A stretch of 64,000 nucleotides of DNA from Pseudomonadota bacterium (GTDB taxonomy: Bacteria; Pseudomonadota; Gammaproteobacteria; Xanthomonadales; Wenzhouxiangellaceae): positions 186,001 through 250,000 of the forward strand of contig CP053448.1 of NCBI GenBank assembly GCA_013285445.1, in the 5' to 3' direction. Each line of letters begins with the position of its first letter. The stretch's first letter is position 1. The position numbers were made by a program, and so were the translations under genes. This document shows positions 8,943-17,982 of this stretch, one piece after another. The notes beneath the pieces were generated by a model, which worked only from the letters and a program-made list of their open reading frames with translations, had not been told where the DNA came from and did no database searches.

Positions 8943-10103
8943 ATGATTGAAACACCAATGGCGGTTCTTGCCGTACTGGCTGGCGTGGCCGCCCTGTTTT
9001 TCTATCTTGAACAGAAGACGGGCTGGACCCTATTCAACTACTTTCCGCCGCTTTTGTTCATCTACGCCACGCCGGTGGTGCTCAACAATATCGGCGTCAT
9101 TCCGTCCGACTCGCCGGTCTACGGGGGGTTGAGCGACTACGCCCTGCCGGTGTTCATCGCCCTGATGCTGTTCAACGTCAACGTGCCCTCGGCGGTGCGC
9201 ATCATGGGCAAGGGGGTGCTGGTCATGCTGCTGGGCACCGTCGGCATCGTCGTCGGCGGCGTCGTCTCCTACGCCATCGTGCACAGCGGCCTCGATCCAC
9301 TGGCCTGGAAGGGCTACGGGGCGCTGGCCGGCAGCTGGATCGGCGGCACCGGCAACATGGCCGGCGTCGCCGGTGCGCTTGACACGCCGCCGGAAATGCT
9401 CGGACTGGCGGTGCTGGCCGACAACCTCGTTTACGTGGTCTGGCTGCCGATCCTGCTCGGCTCCAAGGCATTCGCCGATCGCTTCAACCGCTGGGCCAGG
9501 GTGCCGCCCGAGCGGATCGAGCGTATGGAAACGGCCGCTGCGGCCGAGACGCGCAGGGAAACCGTGCCGCGCATGCAGGACTATCTCTACTTGCTGTTCT
9601 GGGCGCTTTTCGTGGCCGCCGCCGCGAAGCTGATCGCGCCACTGTTGCCCGAAGTGGGCGAGGTGCTCACCACCTCGACCTGGACCGTGCTGCTGGTGAC
9701 CACCTTCGCTCTGGCCCTGTCGGCCACGCCGGTGCGGGGTGTGCCCGGCTCGCATGCCCTGGCCATGGCCATCATCTACGTGTTCGTCGCCGGCATGGGC
9801 GCGCGGGCCTCCCTGGCCGGCTTCGACCAGGCACCGCTGTTCTTGCTCGGCGCCTATATCTGGATTTTCATCCACGGTGCGTTCTGCCTGTTCGGCGCCT
9901 GGCTGTTCCGCGTCGACGTCCACTCGGCCGCAATTGCCTCGGCCGCCAACGTCGGCGGCGCGGCGTCGGCTCCCGTCGTGGCCGCCTACCATCGCGAGGC
10001 CCTGGTGCCGGTCGCCATCCTGATGGCCCTGATCGGCTATGCGCTGGGCAACTACCTGGCCATCCTGACCGCGCAGCTTTGCCAGTGGGTTGGCGCCCTG
10101 TAG
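8943..10103 (+). CDS. DUF819 family integral membrane protein
   Basis: A 386-residue polytopic protein with about 10-11 hydrophobic helices. It carries the family landmarks ALAGSWIGGTGNMAGVA and the repeat-related ASAANVGGAASAPVVAAY, which suggest an inverted-repeat carrier fold. DUF819 (YjcL-like) proteins are probable secondary transporters with unknown substrate. A GGAGAGGGA ribosome site precedes the ATG. The gene stands alone between two minus-strand neighbours. The 285-bp gap upstream holds no other gene that I can support. Confidence 0.85.
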   Translation: MIETPMAVLAVLAGVAALFFYLEQKTGWTLFNYFPPLLFIYATPVVLNNIGVIPSDSPVYGGLSDYALPVFIALMLFNVNVPSAVRIMGKGVLVMLLGTVGIVVGGVVSYAIVHSGLDPLAWKGYGALAGSWIGGTGNMAGVAGALDTPPEMLGLAVLADNLVYVVWLPILLGSKAFADRFNRWARVPPERIERMETAAAAETRRETVPRMQDYLYLLFWALFVAAAAKLIAPLLPEVGEVLTTSTWTVLLVTTFALALSATPVRGVPGSHALAMAIIYVFVAGMGARASLAGFDQAPLFLLGAYIWIFIHGAFCLFGAWLFRVDVHSAAIASAANVGGAASAPVVAAYHREALVPVAILMALIGYALGNYLAILTAQLCQWVGAL

Positions 10104-10244
10104 AAAGCGGATGCAGATGGCTTGTCTGGCCGAGGGAAGGGCCATCGCGATCAACAGCGCCGCCGCCTCCGAGGGCTTCCGGCCGCCGTTCCCGGGCGAC
10201 GGGGGTTTGCCGCGCCGTCGCGGCGCGCGGCCGGATGGCGCCGT

Positions 10245-11324
10245 TTACTTCGGCGATGCTGACTTGAAGGCGTAGAGTTTCTCGGCATAGCCCTTACGCT
10301 CTTCAACGTCGCTGTGCCGGACGGCCTGCACGAGGTAGCGCTTTGCGGCGCTGCGTTCACCCATACGGTCGAGCACACGCGCCAGCCGGGCATACATCAG
10401 CGCATCGGGCCGTTCGCTCAGCTGCACTGCTTGCCAGTAATGCTCGCGTGCTTGCTCGTATGCCCCGAGACTCTCGTGAAAGTGACCCAGCTCCAGCTGA
10501 AACCACGGATCCTGCGCACGCAGCCGGCTCACTCGCTGTCGATAGGCGGCCGCCGACTCGGTCCGGCCCTGACCCTGCAGCAGCCCGATCAGGTTGAGCA
10601 GCGCGTTGATGTTGTCGTCATCCATGGCCAGTACACGCTCGAAAGCGGCCTCTGCGGCTGACGGGTCTCCGAGCTTGCGTTCAATGACGCCCAGCGTGTT
10701 GATGGCGGCGGGCAGATCGGGGTCCAGCGCCAGTGCCTGCTCAATCCACAGGCGGGCAAGCCGGGCCTGCCCTTCGGTCAACAGTTCCGCGGCGCGATTG
10801 TTGTAGAAGTGCGCCAGTGCACGCGCGTCGCTGATGCGCTGGCCGCGAAAACTCGCAGCCAGCCGCTGTGCCCGCATCAGGTCCGGCTCGAAGTCCACCG
10901 TGGCCCTGCGGCCTCCGCCCTCGACACCCACGTTGACATGGCCGATGGAAAACACGATGGTGCCGTCCCGCCGCCGCGATTCCGGAACCCTGACCTCGCG
11001 CGGAAACGCGTTCAGGCCGGCCTCGCGCGCCATGGCGAGGAACAGCAGCGTGAAACTCAGACAATTGCCCCGGCCAGCTGACCAGGTCCCGGCGGCGTTG
11101 CGCGTGGGCAGGTCCTGATAGTCAAAGCCCAGGCCGGACTCCAGAAACATGTATTCGGTCAGCCGGTCGATACGCGCGGCCGGGGATGCCGTCGCTGCCA
11201 CGATATCGCGCTCGATTCTGGCGGCCAGCTCGGGCGGCAGCGCCATGACTGTTTCCGGCGCCGGCGGCAGCGCCTCGCCAAGAATAATGCCCAGCCAGGC
11301 GACGGGTGCAATCAGCCAGTCCAT
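10245..11324 (-). CDS. Transglutaminase-like domain protein with C-terminal TPR repeats
   Basis: A 359-residue protein with a hydrophobic, possibly exported, N-terminus. Residues 40-160 hold a transglutaminase/cysteine-protease-like core with the triad visible: Cys in RGNCLSF, His in SIGHVNV and Asp in TVDFEP. From about residue 175 onward there are tetratricopeptide repeats (for example ALDPDLPAAINTLGVIERKLG). The start lies 2 bp past the stop of the DUF2891 gene, so the two are almost certainly cotranscribed and coupled. The combination suggests a periplasmic protein-processing or scaffold role, but the substrate is unknown. Confidence 0.8.
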   Translation of the reverse strand: MDWLIAPVAWLGIILGEALPPAPETVMALPPELAARIERDIVAATASPAARIDRLTEYMFLESGLGFDYQDLPTRNAAGTWSAGRGNCLSFTLLFLAMAREAGLNAFPREVRVPESRRRDGTIVFSIGHVNVGVEGGGRRATVDFEPDLMRAQRLAASFRGQRISDARALAHFYNNRAAELLTEGQARLARLWIEQALALDPDLPAAINTLGVIERKLGDPSAAEAAFERVLAMDDDNINALLNLIGLLQGQGRTESAAAYRQRVSRLRAQDPWFQLELGHFHESLGAYEQAREHYWQAVQLSERPDALMYARLARVLDRMGERSAAKRYLVQAVRHSDVEERKGYAEKLYAFKSASPK

Positions 11325-11326
11325 GA

Positions 11327-12436
11327 CTATTGTGACCCTGGCAGGCCCCGACGGGTTTCAAGATAGACCGCAAAGCTGGCCAGCCAGTGACCGCCGGCAT
11401 AGTGGGCGTCGGTGACGCCGGCAAGCCCGGCCTCCGCATGCTCACGCACAGCCGAGGCAAGCGCTTGATGGCGCAAATCGCTCGCCGGCAGACCGGAGGC
11501 AATGCCCTCAAGCATCCAGGCACGCGACAGGTTGAGCCCGTCGATATGCGAGAGCTTGCCGTCGGCGCGATCGGTGACCACCGCGACCGGCAGCCAGTCG
11601 TCCTCGCCGATGGCGGGCAGGAAGCCCTCGAGCCAGTCGGCGAAGGCCCCGGGGGTCATGACCCGGCGCATGAAATCGGCTTCGGCCAGGCACGGCGACA
11701 GAAAGTCGTGGCCTGACGGCTCGTAGTCGAGCGGACAGTCGCGGTCGCTGGAATAGAAGCGCTCGGCGGCGTCGTCCAGGACGGCGACCAGGTCGTCGTT
11801 GCCGACCTGCCGGGCATAGTCGTGCGCCAGACCGAAGGCGAAGGCGGTCTGGTCGTGTTCGCCGATGCGGATCGGATAGTGCAGCTTCGGAATCCACTCG
11901 GAAAGCCGTTCGACGGCAATGGTCTCAAGCGGCCGCAGCCACGCGCGCCACTGGCTGGCCTGCGCGTCATTCCACTGATCGAGCTCGGTGACGAGCTGCA
12001 GCAGCCAGGCCAGGCCGTAGGGGCGCTCGAAGCCGGCGCGGTCGGGATGGCTGACGTAGGCGGCCTCGGCGAGCAGGTGCTCGCGCGTGAGGTTGGCACC
12101 AAGTTTCTCCCGGGCGGTTTCGGTGAATGCGGCGTCGGGGAACAGCCGCGCCAGTCGCGCCAGCAGCCAGTGGCCGTGGACCGCCGAGTGCCAGTCGAAG
12201 CAGCCGTAGAACCCCGGCGTGAGCTGGCGCGGCGGTGCGACATCGTCATCGCCGGAAAGCACGTGATGGATCAGGTTGGGGTATTCCCGATCAACGCAGT
12301 CCAGCGCCAGCGCGGCGAAGCGGCCGGCGGTCCCGACAGTGAGCTCACGCGGTGACTGTGCCTGGCTGGTGTCTGTCATCAGCAAGGCCAGCAGACCGCA
12401 AACCGGGGCAACTGCAAGACGGGCAAAGTGAGACAT
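11327..12436 (-). CDS. DUF2891 family exported protein
   Basis: A 369-residue protein with a signal peptide (MSHFARLAVAPVCGLLALLM..., predicted cut near SQAQ). The conserved patterns GCFDWHSAVHGHWLLARLAR and FLSPCLAEADFMRRVM, and a repeated helical-hairpin character, match DUF2891, an alpha/alpha-barrel-like family of unknown function. A TGGAG ribosome site precedes the ATG. It is the first gene of a two-gene unit with the transglutaminase-TPR protein. His/Asp-rich pockets hint at carbohydrate or metal binding, but this is only inference. Confidence 0.85.
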   Translation of the reverse strand: MSHFARLAVAPVCGLLALLMTDTSQAQSPRELTVGTAGRFAALALDCVDREYPNLIHHVLSGDDDVAPPRQLTPGFYGCFDWHSAVHGHWLLARLARLFPDAAFTETAREKLGANLTREHLLAEAAYVSHPDRAGFERPYGLAWLLQLVTELDQWNDAQASQWRAWLRPLETIAVERLSEWIPKLHYPIRIGEHDQTAFAFGLAHDYARQVGNDDLVAVLDDAAERFYSSDRDCPLDYEPSGHDFLSPCLAEADFMRRVMTPGAFADWLEGFLPAIGEDDWLPVAVVTDRADGKLSHIDGLNLSRAWMLEGIASGLPASDLRHQALASAVREHAEAGLAGVTDAHYAGGHWLASFAVYLETRRGLPGSQ

Positions 12437-12497
12437 GGCGGCTCCAGTTGTTCGATCATGTCGAAAGGGTAGCGCAAAACCGGGTCCCTGAATGCAA

Positions 12498-12521
12498 GGA
12501 ACCCCGCCGAGGCGGGGTTCC
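12498..12521 (-). terminator. Hairpin terminator downstream of the cold-shock gene
   Basis: A perfect 11-bp inverted repeat (GGAACCCCGCC / GGCGGGGTTCC, 2-base centre) lies 27 bp past the cold-shock gene stop. On the minus strand it is followed by TTGCATT, a weak U-tract. It separates the cold-shock transcript from the DUF2891 gene on the same strand. Confidence 0.75.
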
Positions 12522-12547
12522 TGGACACACGCTCTAAGAGCGTCTGC

Positions 12548-12757
12548 CTAGAGGGTCACGACATTGGCCGCCTGCGGACCCTTGGGCCCGTTGGTGACGT
12601 CAAAGCTGACCTTGGCGCCTTCGGCCAGGGACTTGAAGCCCGAGCCGGTCAGGGCGCTGAAGTGAACGAACACATCGGCGCCGCCGCCATCCTGGGAGAT
12701 GAAGCCAAATCCTTTTGCGTCATTGAACCACTTTACGGTTCCGGTGTTGCTGGACAT
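12548..12757 (-). CDS. Cold-shock domain protein (CspA family)
   Basis: A 69-residue OB-fold protein with both RNA-binding motifs, KGFGFI and DVFVHFSAL, and the family N-terminus [15 protein letters not shown]. It acts as an RNA chaperone that melts secondary structure, in cold or general growth. The frame extends 16 codons upstream, but the family start is the ATG at 12757. A long leader is likely: a TATAGT box on the minus strand near 12910 would give an mRNA leader of about 150 bases, as in cspA, but no cold-box was verified. It is divergent from an RNA-recognition-motif gene. Confidence 0.95.
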   Translation of the reverse strand: MSSNTGTVKWFNDAKGFGFISQDGGGADVFVHFSALTGSGFKSLAEGAKVSFDVTNGPKGPQAANVVTL

Positions 12758-13127
12758 GATGTCTTTATACCTTTTCAAACGTAAATGAGCAGGGCGCGGC
12801 CACACGGCCGTTCCCGGTGATGCTGTAGATCCAGAATGGTGGAAAATGAGGGTAAACGGGAAGGAATACTTCAGTTTCGACCACTGCCTTGTTCCGCAGC
12901 GCCGCCCACTATACAGGCTTCCATCTCAAAAGGGTAGCTTTTTGTGCCTGCCGGTCTTGCAACTGGGACCGACTGCACCCACGATAGGGGGACACCGGCC
13001 CCGATGGCGCCGGTCGCGCACCCAAGCTTTCCGACGGCACTGCAACTGCCCATCGCCCGCGCCGCGTCATCCGATGACCTGGCGGAGATGTCCGTCACCC
13101 ATGTTCGGCCCGGAGGCCGCCACCGAT
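12758..13127. other. Divergent regulatory gap between cold-shock and RRM genes
   Basis: 370 bp without a gene. The left part is probably the long untranslated leader of the cold-shock mRNA. The right part should hold the promoter of the RRM gene, whose GGAGG ribosome site is at 13112-13116. Open frames running in from 12846 lack ribosome sites and domains. Confidence 0.5.
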
Positions 13128-13391
13128 ATGAAAACCCTGTTTGTCCGCAATATTCATCCCGAAACGCGCGAAAAGGATCTGCGCGAGCTGTTCTCCCGCC
13201 ACGGCACCGTACGCGGTCTCAAGCTGCCGATGGATATCTTTACCCGTCGCTGCAAGGGTGTGGCGATGATCGACATGGAAGGCCACGAAGCGCGTGCCGC
13301 ACTGGCCGGTCTTGACGGCGCCATGCTCAACGGCCAGCAGATTCAGGTCCGTGAGGAACGCCCGCGTGGCAAGCGCGGCGGCCGTCGTTAG
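13128..13391 (+). CDS. RNA recognition motif (RRM) protein
   Basis: A single 87-residue RRM. RNP2 is LFVRNI at residues 4-9 and the RNP1 region is CKGVAMIDM near 44. RNP1 is atypical because the usual aromatic residues are replaced by Ala/Ile/Met. The C-terminus is basic (RPRGKRGGRR), which favours RNA binding. The start is set by GGAGG 11 bases upstream; the frame is open further up without support. Bacterial single-RRM proteins are often cold-induced, and the divergent cold-shock gene fits that, but the target RNA is unknown. Confidence 0.88.
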   Translation: MKTLFVRNIHPETREKDLRELFSRHGTVRGLKLPMDIFTRRCKGVAMIDMEGHEARAALAGLDGAMLNGQQIQVREERPRGKRGGRR

Positions 13392-13531
13392 TCTGCCCGG
13401 ACTGGAGGCTCTCGTCCAGATAGTGACAGGCTGACTGGCGGATCCGTGACTCGCGACTGCGGTTATGCGATACGGCGATGCCGGGCCCTTGTGAACTCCA
13501 CCATACAGATAGCCGACCGGCCCTGCCGGCG

Positions 13532-14494
13532 TCAGCGTCCGGTGTGCTCGGCCAGCCACTCGTCGTCGGAGCCCTCGTGGATGTCCTCGAACAGGAAGGT
13601 TGAGATGTAGCGTTCGCCGGTATCCGGCAGCATGGCCAGAATGGACGCACCCGACTCGGCGCTCACCGCAGTTTTAAGCGCCGCGGCCACGGTGCCTCCG
13701 CCGGAGATACCGGTCAGAATGCCCTCTCTGCTGGCCAGCGCCAGGGCAGTGTCGCGGGCTTCCTCGTCGGTGACGGTCACGATCCGGTCGGCAATGTCGA
13801 CCTTGAGCACCTTGGGCAGAAAGTCCGGGGTCCAGCCCTGGATCTTGTGCGACTGCCACGGCTTGCCGGCCATCAGAGAAGCCTGCTCCGGCTCGGTCGC
13901 GATGATGCGGATATCCGGCCGGGCCAGTTTGAGCATTTCGCCGGCGCCGGTCAGCGTGCCGCCGGTGCCCCAGCCGGACACGAAGTAGTCCAGCCGGCGA
14001 CCAGCGAAATCGCGCAGGATTTCCGGGCCGGTCGTGTTGCGGTGGTAGGCCGGGTTGGCCTCGTTCTCGAACTGTCGGGCCAGGAACCAGCCGTTCTTTT
14101 CGGCCAGTTCGGCGGCTTTTTCGACCATGCCGGTGCCGCGCTTTTCCGCCGGCGTGAGGATCAGCTTGGCGCCGAGGGCGCGCATCAGCTTGCGCCGCTC
14201 GACCGAGAAGGTCTCGACCATCACGGCGACAAAGGGATAGCCCTTGGCCGCGCACACCATGGCCAGCGCAATGCCGGTGTTGCCGGAGGTGGCCTCGACC
14301 ACCGTCTGGCCCTTCTTGAGTGAACCGCTGCGTTCGGCGTCCTCGATGATGCCGATGGCCAGTCGGTCCTTGACCGATGAGAGGGGGTTGAAGAACTCGG
14401 CCTTGACGTAGAAATCCACATGCGCCGGGGCCAGCCGGTTGATGCGGATCACCGGCGTGCGGCCGATGGTCTCTAGGATGTTGTCGTGGATCAT
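13532..14494 (-). CDS. cysK: Cysteine synthase A (O-acetylserine sulfhydrylase)
   Basis: A 320-residue fold-type II PLP enzyme that makes cysteine from O-acetylserine and sulfide. The PLP lysine is in NPLSSVKDR, the substrate loop is EATSGNTGIA, the phosphate-binding loop is GWGTGGTLTG, and GISGGG is near the C-terminus. CysK and CysM are close relatives. The NTTGPEI segment fits CysK, but I would not exclude CysM. A GGAG ribosome site precedes the ATG. It lies 32 bp downstream of cysG on the same strand, probably as one operon. Confidence 0.93.
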   Translation of the reverse strand: MIHDNILETIGRTPVIRINRLAPAHVDFYVKAEFFNPLSSVKDRLAIGIIEDAERSGSLKKGQTVVEATSGNTGIALAMVCAAKGYPFVAVMVETFSVERRKLMRALGAKLILTPAEKRGTGMVEKAAELAEKNGWFLARQFENEANPAYHRNTTGPEILRDFAGRRLDYFVSGWGTGGTLTGAGEMLKLARPDIRIIATEPEQASLMAGKPWQSHKIQGWTPDFLPKVLKVDIADRIVTVTDEEARDTALALASREGILTGISGGGTVAAALKTAVSAESGASILAMLPDTGERYISTFLFEDIHEGSDDEWLAEHTGR

Positions 14495-14526
14495 GATCGA
14501 ATCGCTCCGCGTGAGTGAGTTGCCGT

Positions 14527-15984
14527 TCAGGCCAGTGCCGCCGCGCTCGGTGCTTGACTGGCGCTCAGTTGCAGTGGCTTGTCACCGTACCATCCGAGTC
14601 TGACGGCCAGTGCCGCCACCTCGCCGACGAATAACATGGCCGGCGCCTTGATGGCGTGAGCATCGGCCAGCGCCTCCAGCTCGCCCAGCCGGCCGACGGC
14701 CACGCGCTGACCGGCGCGCGTGCCGTTTTCGACCAGCGCCACCGGCGTGTCCGGCGAGCGGCCGTGGGCAATCAGTCTGGACTCGGTGACGCCGAGCCGC
14801 GATACGGCCATGTAGAAGGCCAGCGTCTGGTAGTCGGCGGCCAGCGCCGGCCAGTCGAGGCAGTCGATCGAGCGCTCGCAGTGGGCGGTGATCAGACGCA
14901 CCGACTGGGCCATGCCGCGCTGGGTCAGCGGCAGTCCGGCATAGGCGGCGCAGGCGGCCGCGGCAGTGACCGCCGGCACCACGTCGTAGTCGACATCATG
15001 GGCGCGCAGCCAGGCCAGTTCTTCGCCGCCGCGGCCGAAGATCATCGGATCGCCGCCTTTCAGGCGCACCACCCGGCGGCCGGCGCGCGCCTGCTCGACA
15101 AGTATGCGGTGGATCTCGTCCTGACTGACGCGGCAGTTTCCGGGGCGCTTGGACACGTCGATCAGTTCGGCATCGCGGCGCGCGTAGTCGAGAATGCGGG
15201 CATCGACCAGCCCGTCGTGGACGATGACATCGGCCGACTGAATGCGCTCAAGCGCTCGCAGCGTGACCAGTTCGGGCTCGCCGGGACCGGCGCCGACCAG
15301 GCTGACCCGCCCGGGCAGCGCCATCTCGTCGGCGTCCAGCGCCTGTCCGATCTGCACCCGGGCCGCCGCCTCGCGCCCGGCGGCGACGGCGTCGGCAGGC
15401 GGGCCGGTCAGCACCCAGTCGAGAAACTGCCGTCGCCGCGCCACCTCCGGCAGCCGGCGGCGGATGCGCTGCTGCAGTTCGCCGACCAGGGCTGCCAGCC
15501 GGCCGAGGCTGCGCGGCAAGAGCTGCTCGATGCGGCTGCGGATCATGCGCGCCAGCTCCGGCGCCTGCCCCGCCGAACCGATGGCAATGGTCAGCGGGGC
15601 GCGATCGACGACCGCCGGCACGATGGCCGACGAGGCCGCGAGCTGGTCGACCACGTTGATCAGCACATCGTTGGCCTCGGCCCAGTCGCGAGCGCGATCG
15701 CGCGTGGCCGCATCGGCCTCGGCCACCAGGATCAGGATATGGCCGGGCAGATGGGTCGAGTCGAGCGACCGGCCCAGCCAGCGGATGCGGCCGGCGTCGG
15801 CCAGCGCCTGCAGGCCGTCATCGAGCGCATCGGCGACCACATCGACCCCGGCGCCGGCGCGCAGCAGGCGGCCGATCTTGCGGCCGGCGATCGCGCCGCC
15901 GCCGATGACCAGCACGCGCCGCCCGTGCAGATCCACGAACAGCGGAAAGAAGGCCGACTCGGATTGAATGGCGGCTTGCGACAT
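14527..15984 (-). CDS. cysG: Siroheme synthase CysG (trifunctional)
   Basis: 485 residues. The N-terminal half (about 1-215) is the precorrin-2 dehydrogenase/sirohydrochlorin ferrochelatase part, with a Rossmann loop VLVIGGGAIAGRK. The C-terminal half (about 218-470) is the uroporphyrinogen-III methyltransferase, with GAGPGEPELVTLRAL and LKGGDPMIFGRGGEE. Together they make siroheme, the cofactor of the sulfite reductase encoded divergently at cysI. The full-length fusion is the standard gammaproteobacterial form. Probably cotranscribed with cysK downstream. Confidence 0.96.
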   Translation of the reverse strand: MSQAAIQSESAFFPLFVDLHGRRVLVIGGGAIAGRKIGRLLRAGAGVDVVADALDDGLQALADAGRIRWLGRSLDSTHLPGHILILVAEADAATRDRARDWAEANDVLINVVDQLAASSAIVPAVVDRAPLTIAIGSAGQAPELARMIRSRIEQLLPRSLGRLAALVGELQQRIRRRLPEVARRRQFLDWVLTGPPADAVAAGREAAARVQIGQALDADEMALPGRVSLVGAGPGEPELVTLRALERIQSADVIVHDGLVDARILDYARRDAELIDVSKRPGNCRVSQDEIHRILVEQARAGRRVVRLKGGDPMIFGRGGEELAWLRAHDVDYDVVPAVTAAAACAAYAGLPLTQRGMAQSVRLITAHCERSIDCLDWPALAADYQTLAFYMAVSRLGVTESRLIAHGRSPDTPVALVENGTRAGQRVAVGRLGELEALADAHAIKAPAMLFVGEVAALAVRLGWYGDKPLQLSASQAPSAAALA

Positions 15985-16185
15985 GCCGACAGACTAATGA
16001 CGGCATGCGAAAAGCGGAAATATTTCGTGGTCAGGGCCTTATGCACATTGGTTATATCAGGCCTTACCCAAAGCACTGACACGCCCGACCCATACGGATC
16101 GGCATAAGCGTATAACCATCAAATCGTTCCGTTGCGCGCCGTCGCTGGCTAGGCTGACGGTTCGTTTGCAACAGGATCGAATCCG
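15985..16185. promoter_or_regulatory. Divergent cysG / cysJIH control region
   Basis: A 201-bp gap shared by two divergent sulfur-assimilation operons. It contains an inverted pair TGGTTATA (16049-16056) and TATAACCA (16111-16118), each pointing at its own operon. The TATAAC parts could be -10 elements with poor -35 boxes, as expected for activator-dependent promoters. CysB (encoded at 23988-24995) is the natural candidate activator. The binding site is inference. Confidence 0.4.
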
Positions 16186-17982
16186 ATGGCGCTGTCGCCG
16201 GCCCGTCAGCAGGAAATCGAAACGCAGCTCGGCGCGTTGAGCGAATCGCTGGCGCCCGACGAACTGCTGTGGGCCTCCGGCTACATGGCCGGACTGGCCG
16301 CGGCCGATGGCCCGGCTGACGCGACTTCCGCGCTGCCGGCCGCCGGCGAGATCCTTGCCGTCTGGTACGCAACCGAAACCGGCAACGCCCGCGGCGTGGC
16401 CGAGCGCCTGGCTGACGCTGCCCGGGAAATCGGTTACGCCGTCGAGCTGGCCAGCCTGGCCGACGTGCCGCCGCGCCGGATCGGCAAGGTCGATCTGTTG
16501 ATGCTGGTCGTGGCCACCCACGGCGAGGGCGATCCGCCCGAGGGCACGGAAGCCTTCTTCGAGTATCTGGCCTCCGATCGGGCGCCGCAGCTCGATGCGC
16601 TGCGCTACGCGGTGTTCGCGCTCGGCGATTCCTCGTATCCGGACTTCTGCCAGGTCGGTCGCGATGTCGATGCGCGTCTGCAATCGCTCGGCGCCCAGCG
16701 CCTGCTCGATCGGATCGACAGCGACGTCGATATCGAAACCCACGAGGATCCCTGGCGTGCCAGGGTCCTGGACAAGATCGCGCCGCTGTTCGGCAACGAA
16801 GCTGGCGAATCAGCTCACATCGGGCCGCGTCTCCATGTGGTGCGTGAGGACAAAGCGGCACCGGCCCGGCATGACCGGCGAAATCCTTTTCATGCCGAGG
16901 TTCTGGGCGTGTCGCCGCTGACGGTAGCCCCATCGAACAAACGCGTCGCCCACGTCGCGCTGCTGCTCGAAGGCAGTGGCCTGGCCTACCAGCCCGGCGC
17001 CGCCCTCGGGGTGTGGCCGACCAACGACGCCCGGCTGGTCGACGAGATTCTCGAGCTGACCGGCGCCGATGCCGGGGCGGTGGTCGAACGCGACGGGCAG
17101 TCGCTGCCGCTTTCGACCTGGCTGAGCGAACGTCTGGAACTGACCCAGGTGGTGCGGCCCTTCCTCGAAGCCTGGGCGGAGCAGTCGCGGGCGCGCGAGC
17201 TGGCCGAACTGCTCGACGACCGCGAGCGGCTGCAGGCATTCGTAACCCAGCGCCAGGTCGCCGACATCATCCGTGCCTATCCGGTCACCGGCATCGAACC
17301 GGCCACCCTGGTCGGCGCGCTGCGGGGCATCGCCCCGCGGCTGTATTCGATTGCCTCCAGCCCGCTGGTCGCCGACGACGAGGTCCACCTGACCGTCAAG
17401 CTCGAAGGCGGCGCGCGCGACGGACTGCTGCGCGCCGGCGCGGCGTCCTGGCAGCTCGTCGAGCGGCTCGCGCCCGGCGACACGCTGCCGGTCTACATCG
17501 AGCCGAACGACCGTTTCTGTCTGCCCGCCGACGGCGACCGGCCGATCATCATGATCGGGCCGGGCACCGGCGTGGCACCGTTCCGCGCCTTCGTCGGCCA
17601 TCGCCAGGCGCTCGGTCACAGCGGGCGCAACTGGCTGCTCTTCGGCGAGCAGCATCGGCGCACCGACTTTCTCTATCAGCTTGACTGGCAGCGTTTCCTG
17701 AAAGAAGGCGCGCTCGATCGCCTGTCGGTCGCCTTCTCGCGCGACCCGGCGAGCAGGATCTACGTGCAGCACCGCATTCGGGAGCAAGGCCGCGAACTCT
17801 ATGCCTGGATCGAAGACGGCGCACACGTCTACGTATGCGGCAGTGGTCGGGGCATGGCCGCCGATGTTCACAGCGCGCTGGTCGAGGTCATCGCAGAGCA
17901 TGCCGGCCGGACGCCCGAGGCCGCCGGGGAGGTGCTTACGCAGATGAAGCATGATCGCCGCTATCAGAGGGATGTCTACTGA
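16186..17982 (+). CDS. cysJ: Sulfite reductase flavoprotein subunit CysJ
   Basis: 598 residues. The FMN-binding flavodoxin domain (about 60-200) starts with VWYATETGNARGVAE. A connecting/FAD domain follows, with the FAD motif RLYSIASSP near residue 385. The NADPH-binding region has GPGTGVAPFRAF near 460, and the C-terminus ends KHDRRYQRDVY as in CysJ. It passes electrons from NADPH to the siroheme subunit CysI. An AGGA ribosome site precedes the ATG. Its stop overlaps the cysI start by one base (TGATG), so the two are translationally coupled. Confidence 0.97.
   Translation: MALSPARQQEIETQLGALSESLAPDELLWASGYMAGLAAADGPADATSALPAAGEILAVWYATETGNARGVAERLADAAREIGYAVELASLADVPPRRIGKVDLLMLVVATHGEGDPPEGTEAFFEYLASDRAPQLDALRYAVFALGDSSYPDFCQVGRDVDARLQSLGAQRLLDRIDSDVDIETHEDPWRARVLDKIAPLFGNEAGESAHIGPRLHVVREDKAAPARHDRRNPFHAEVLGVSPLTVAPSNKRVAHVALLLEGSGLAYQPGAALGVWPTNDARLVDEILELTGADAGAVVERDGQSLPLSTWLSERLELTQVVRPFLEAWAEQSRARELAELLDDRERLQAFVTQRQVADIIRAYPVTGIEPATLVGALRGIAPRLYSIASSPLVADDEVHLTVKLEGGARDGLLRAGAASWQLVERLAPGDTLPVYIEPNDRFCLPADGDRPIIMIGPGTGVAPFRAFVGHRQALGHSGRNWLLFGEQHRRTDFLYQLDWQRFLKEGALDRLSVAFSRDPASRIYVQHRIREQGRELYAWIEDGAHVYVCGSGRGMAADVHSALVEVIAEHAGRTPEAAGEVLTQMKHDRRYQRDVY

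Noticed and set aside
10205-10230. Hairpin CGCGCCG-TCG-CGGCGCG downstream of the DUF819 gene as a terminator
   Set aside because: The stem is good but there is no T-run on either strand; it may be coincidental in GC-rich DNA.
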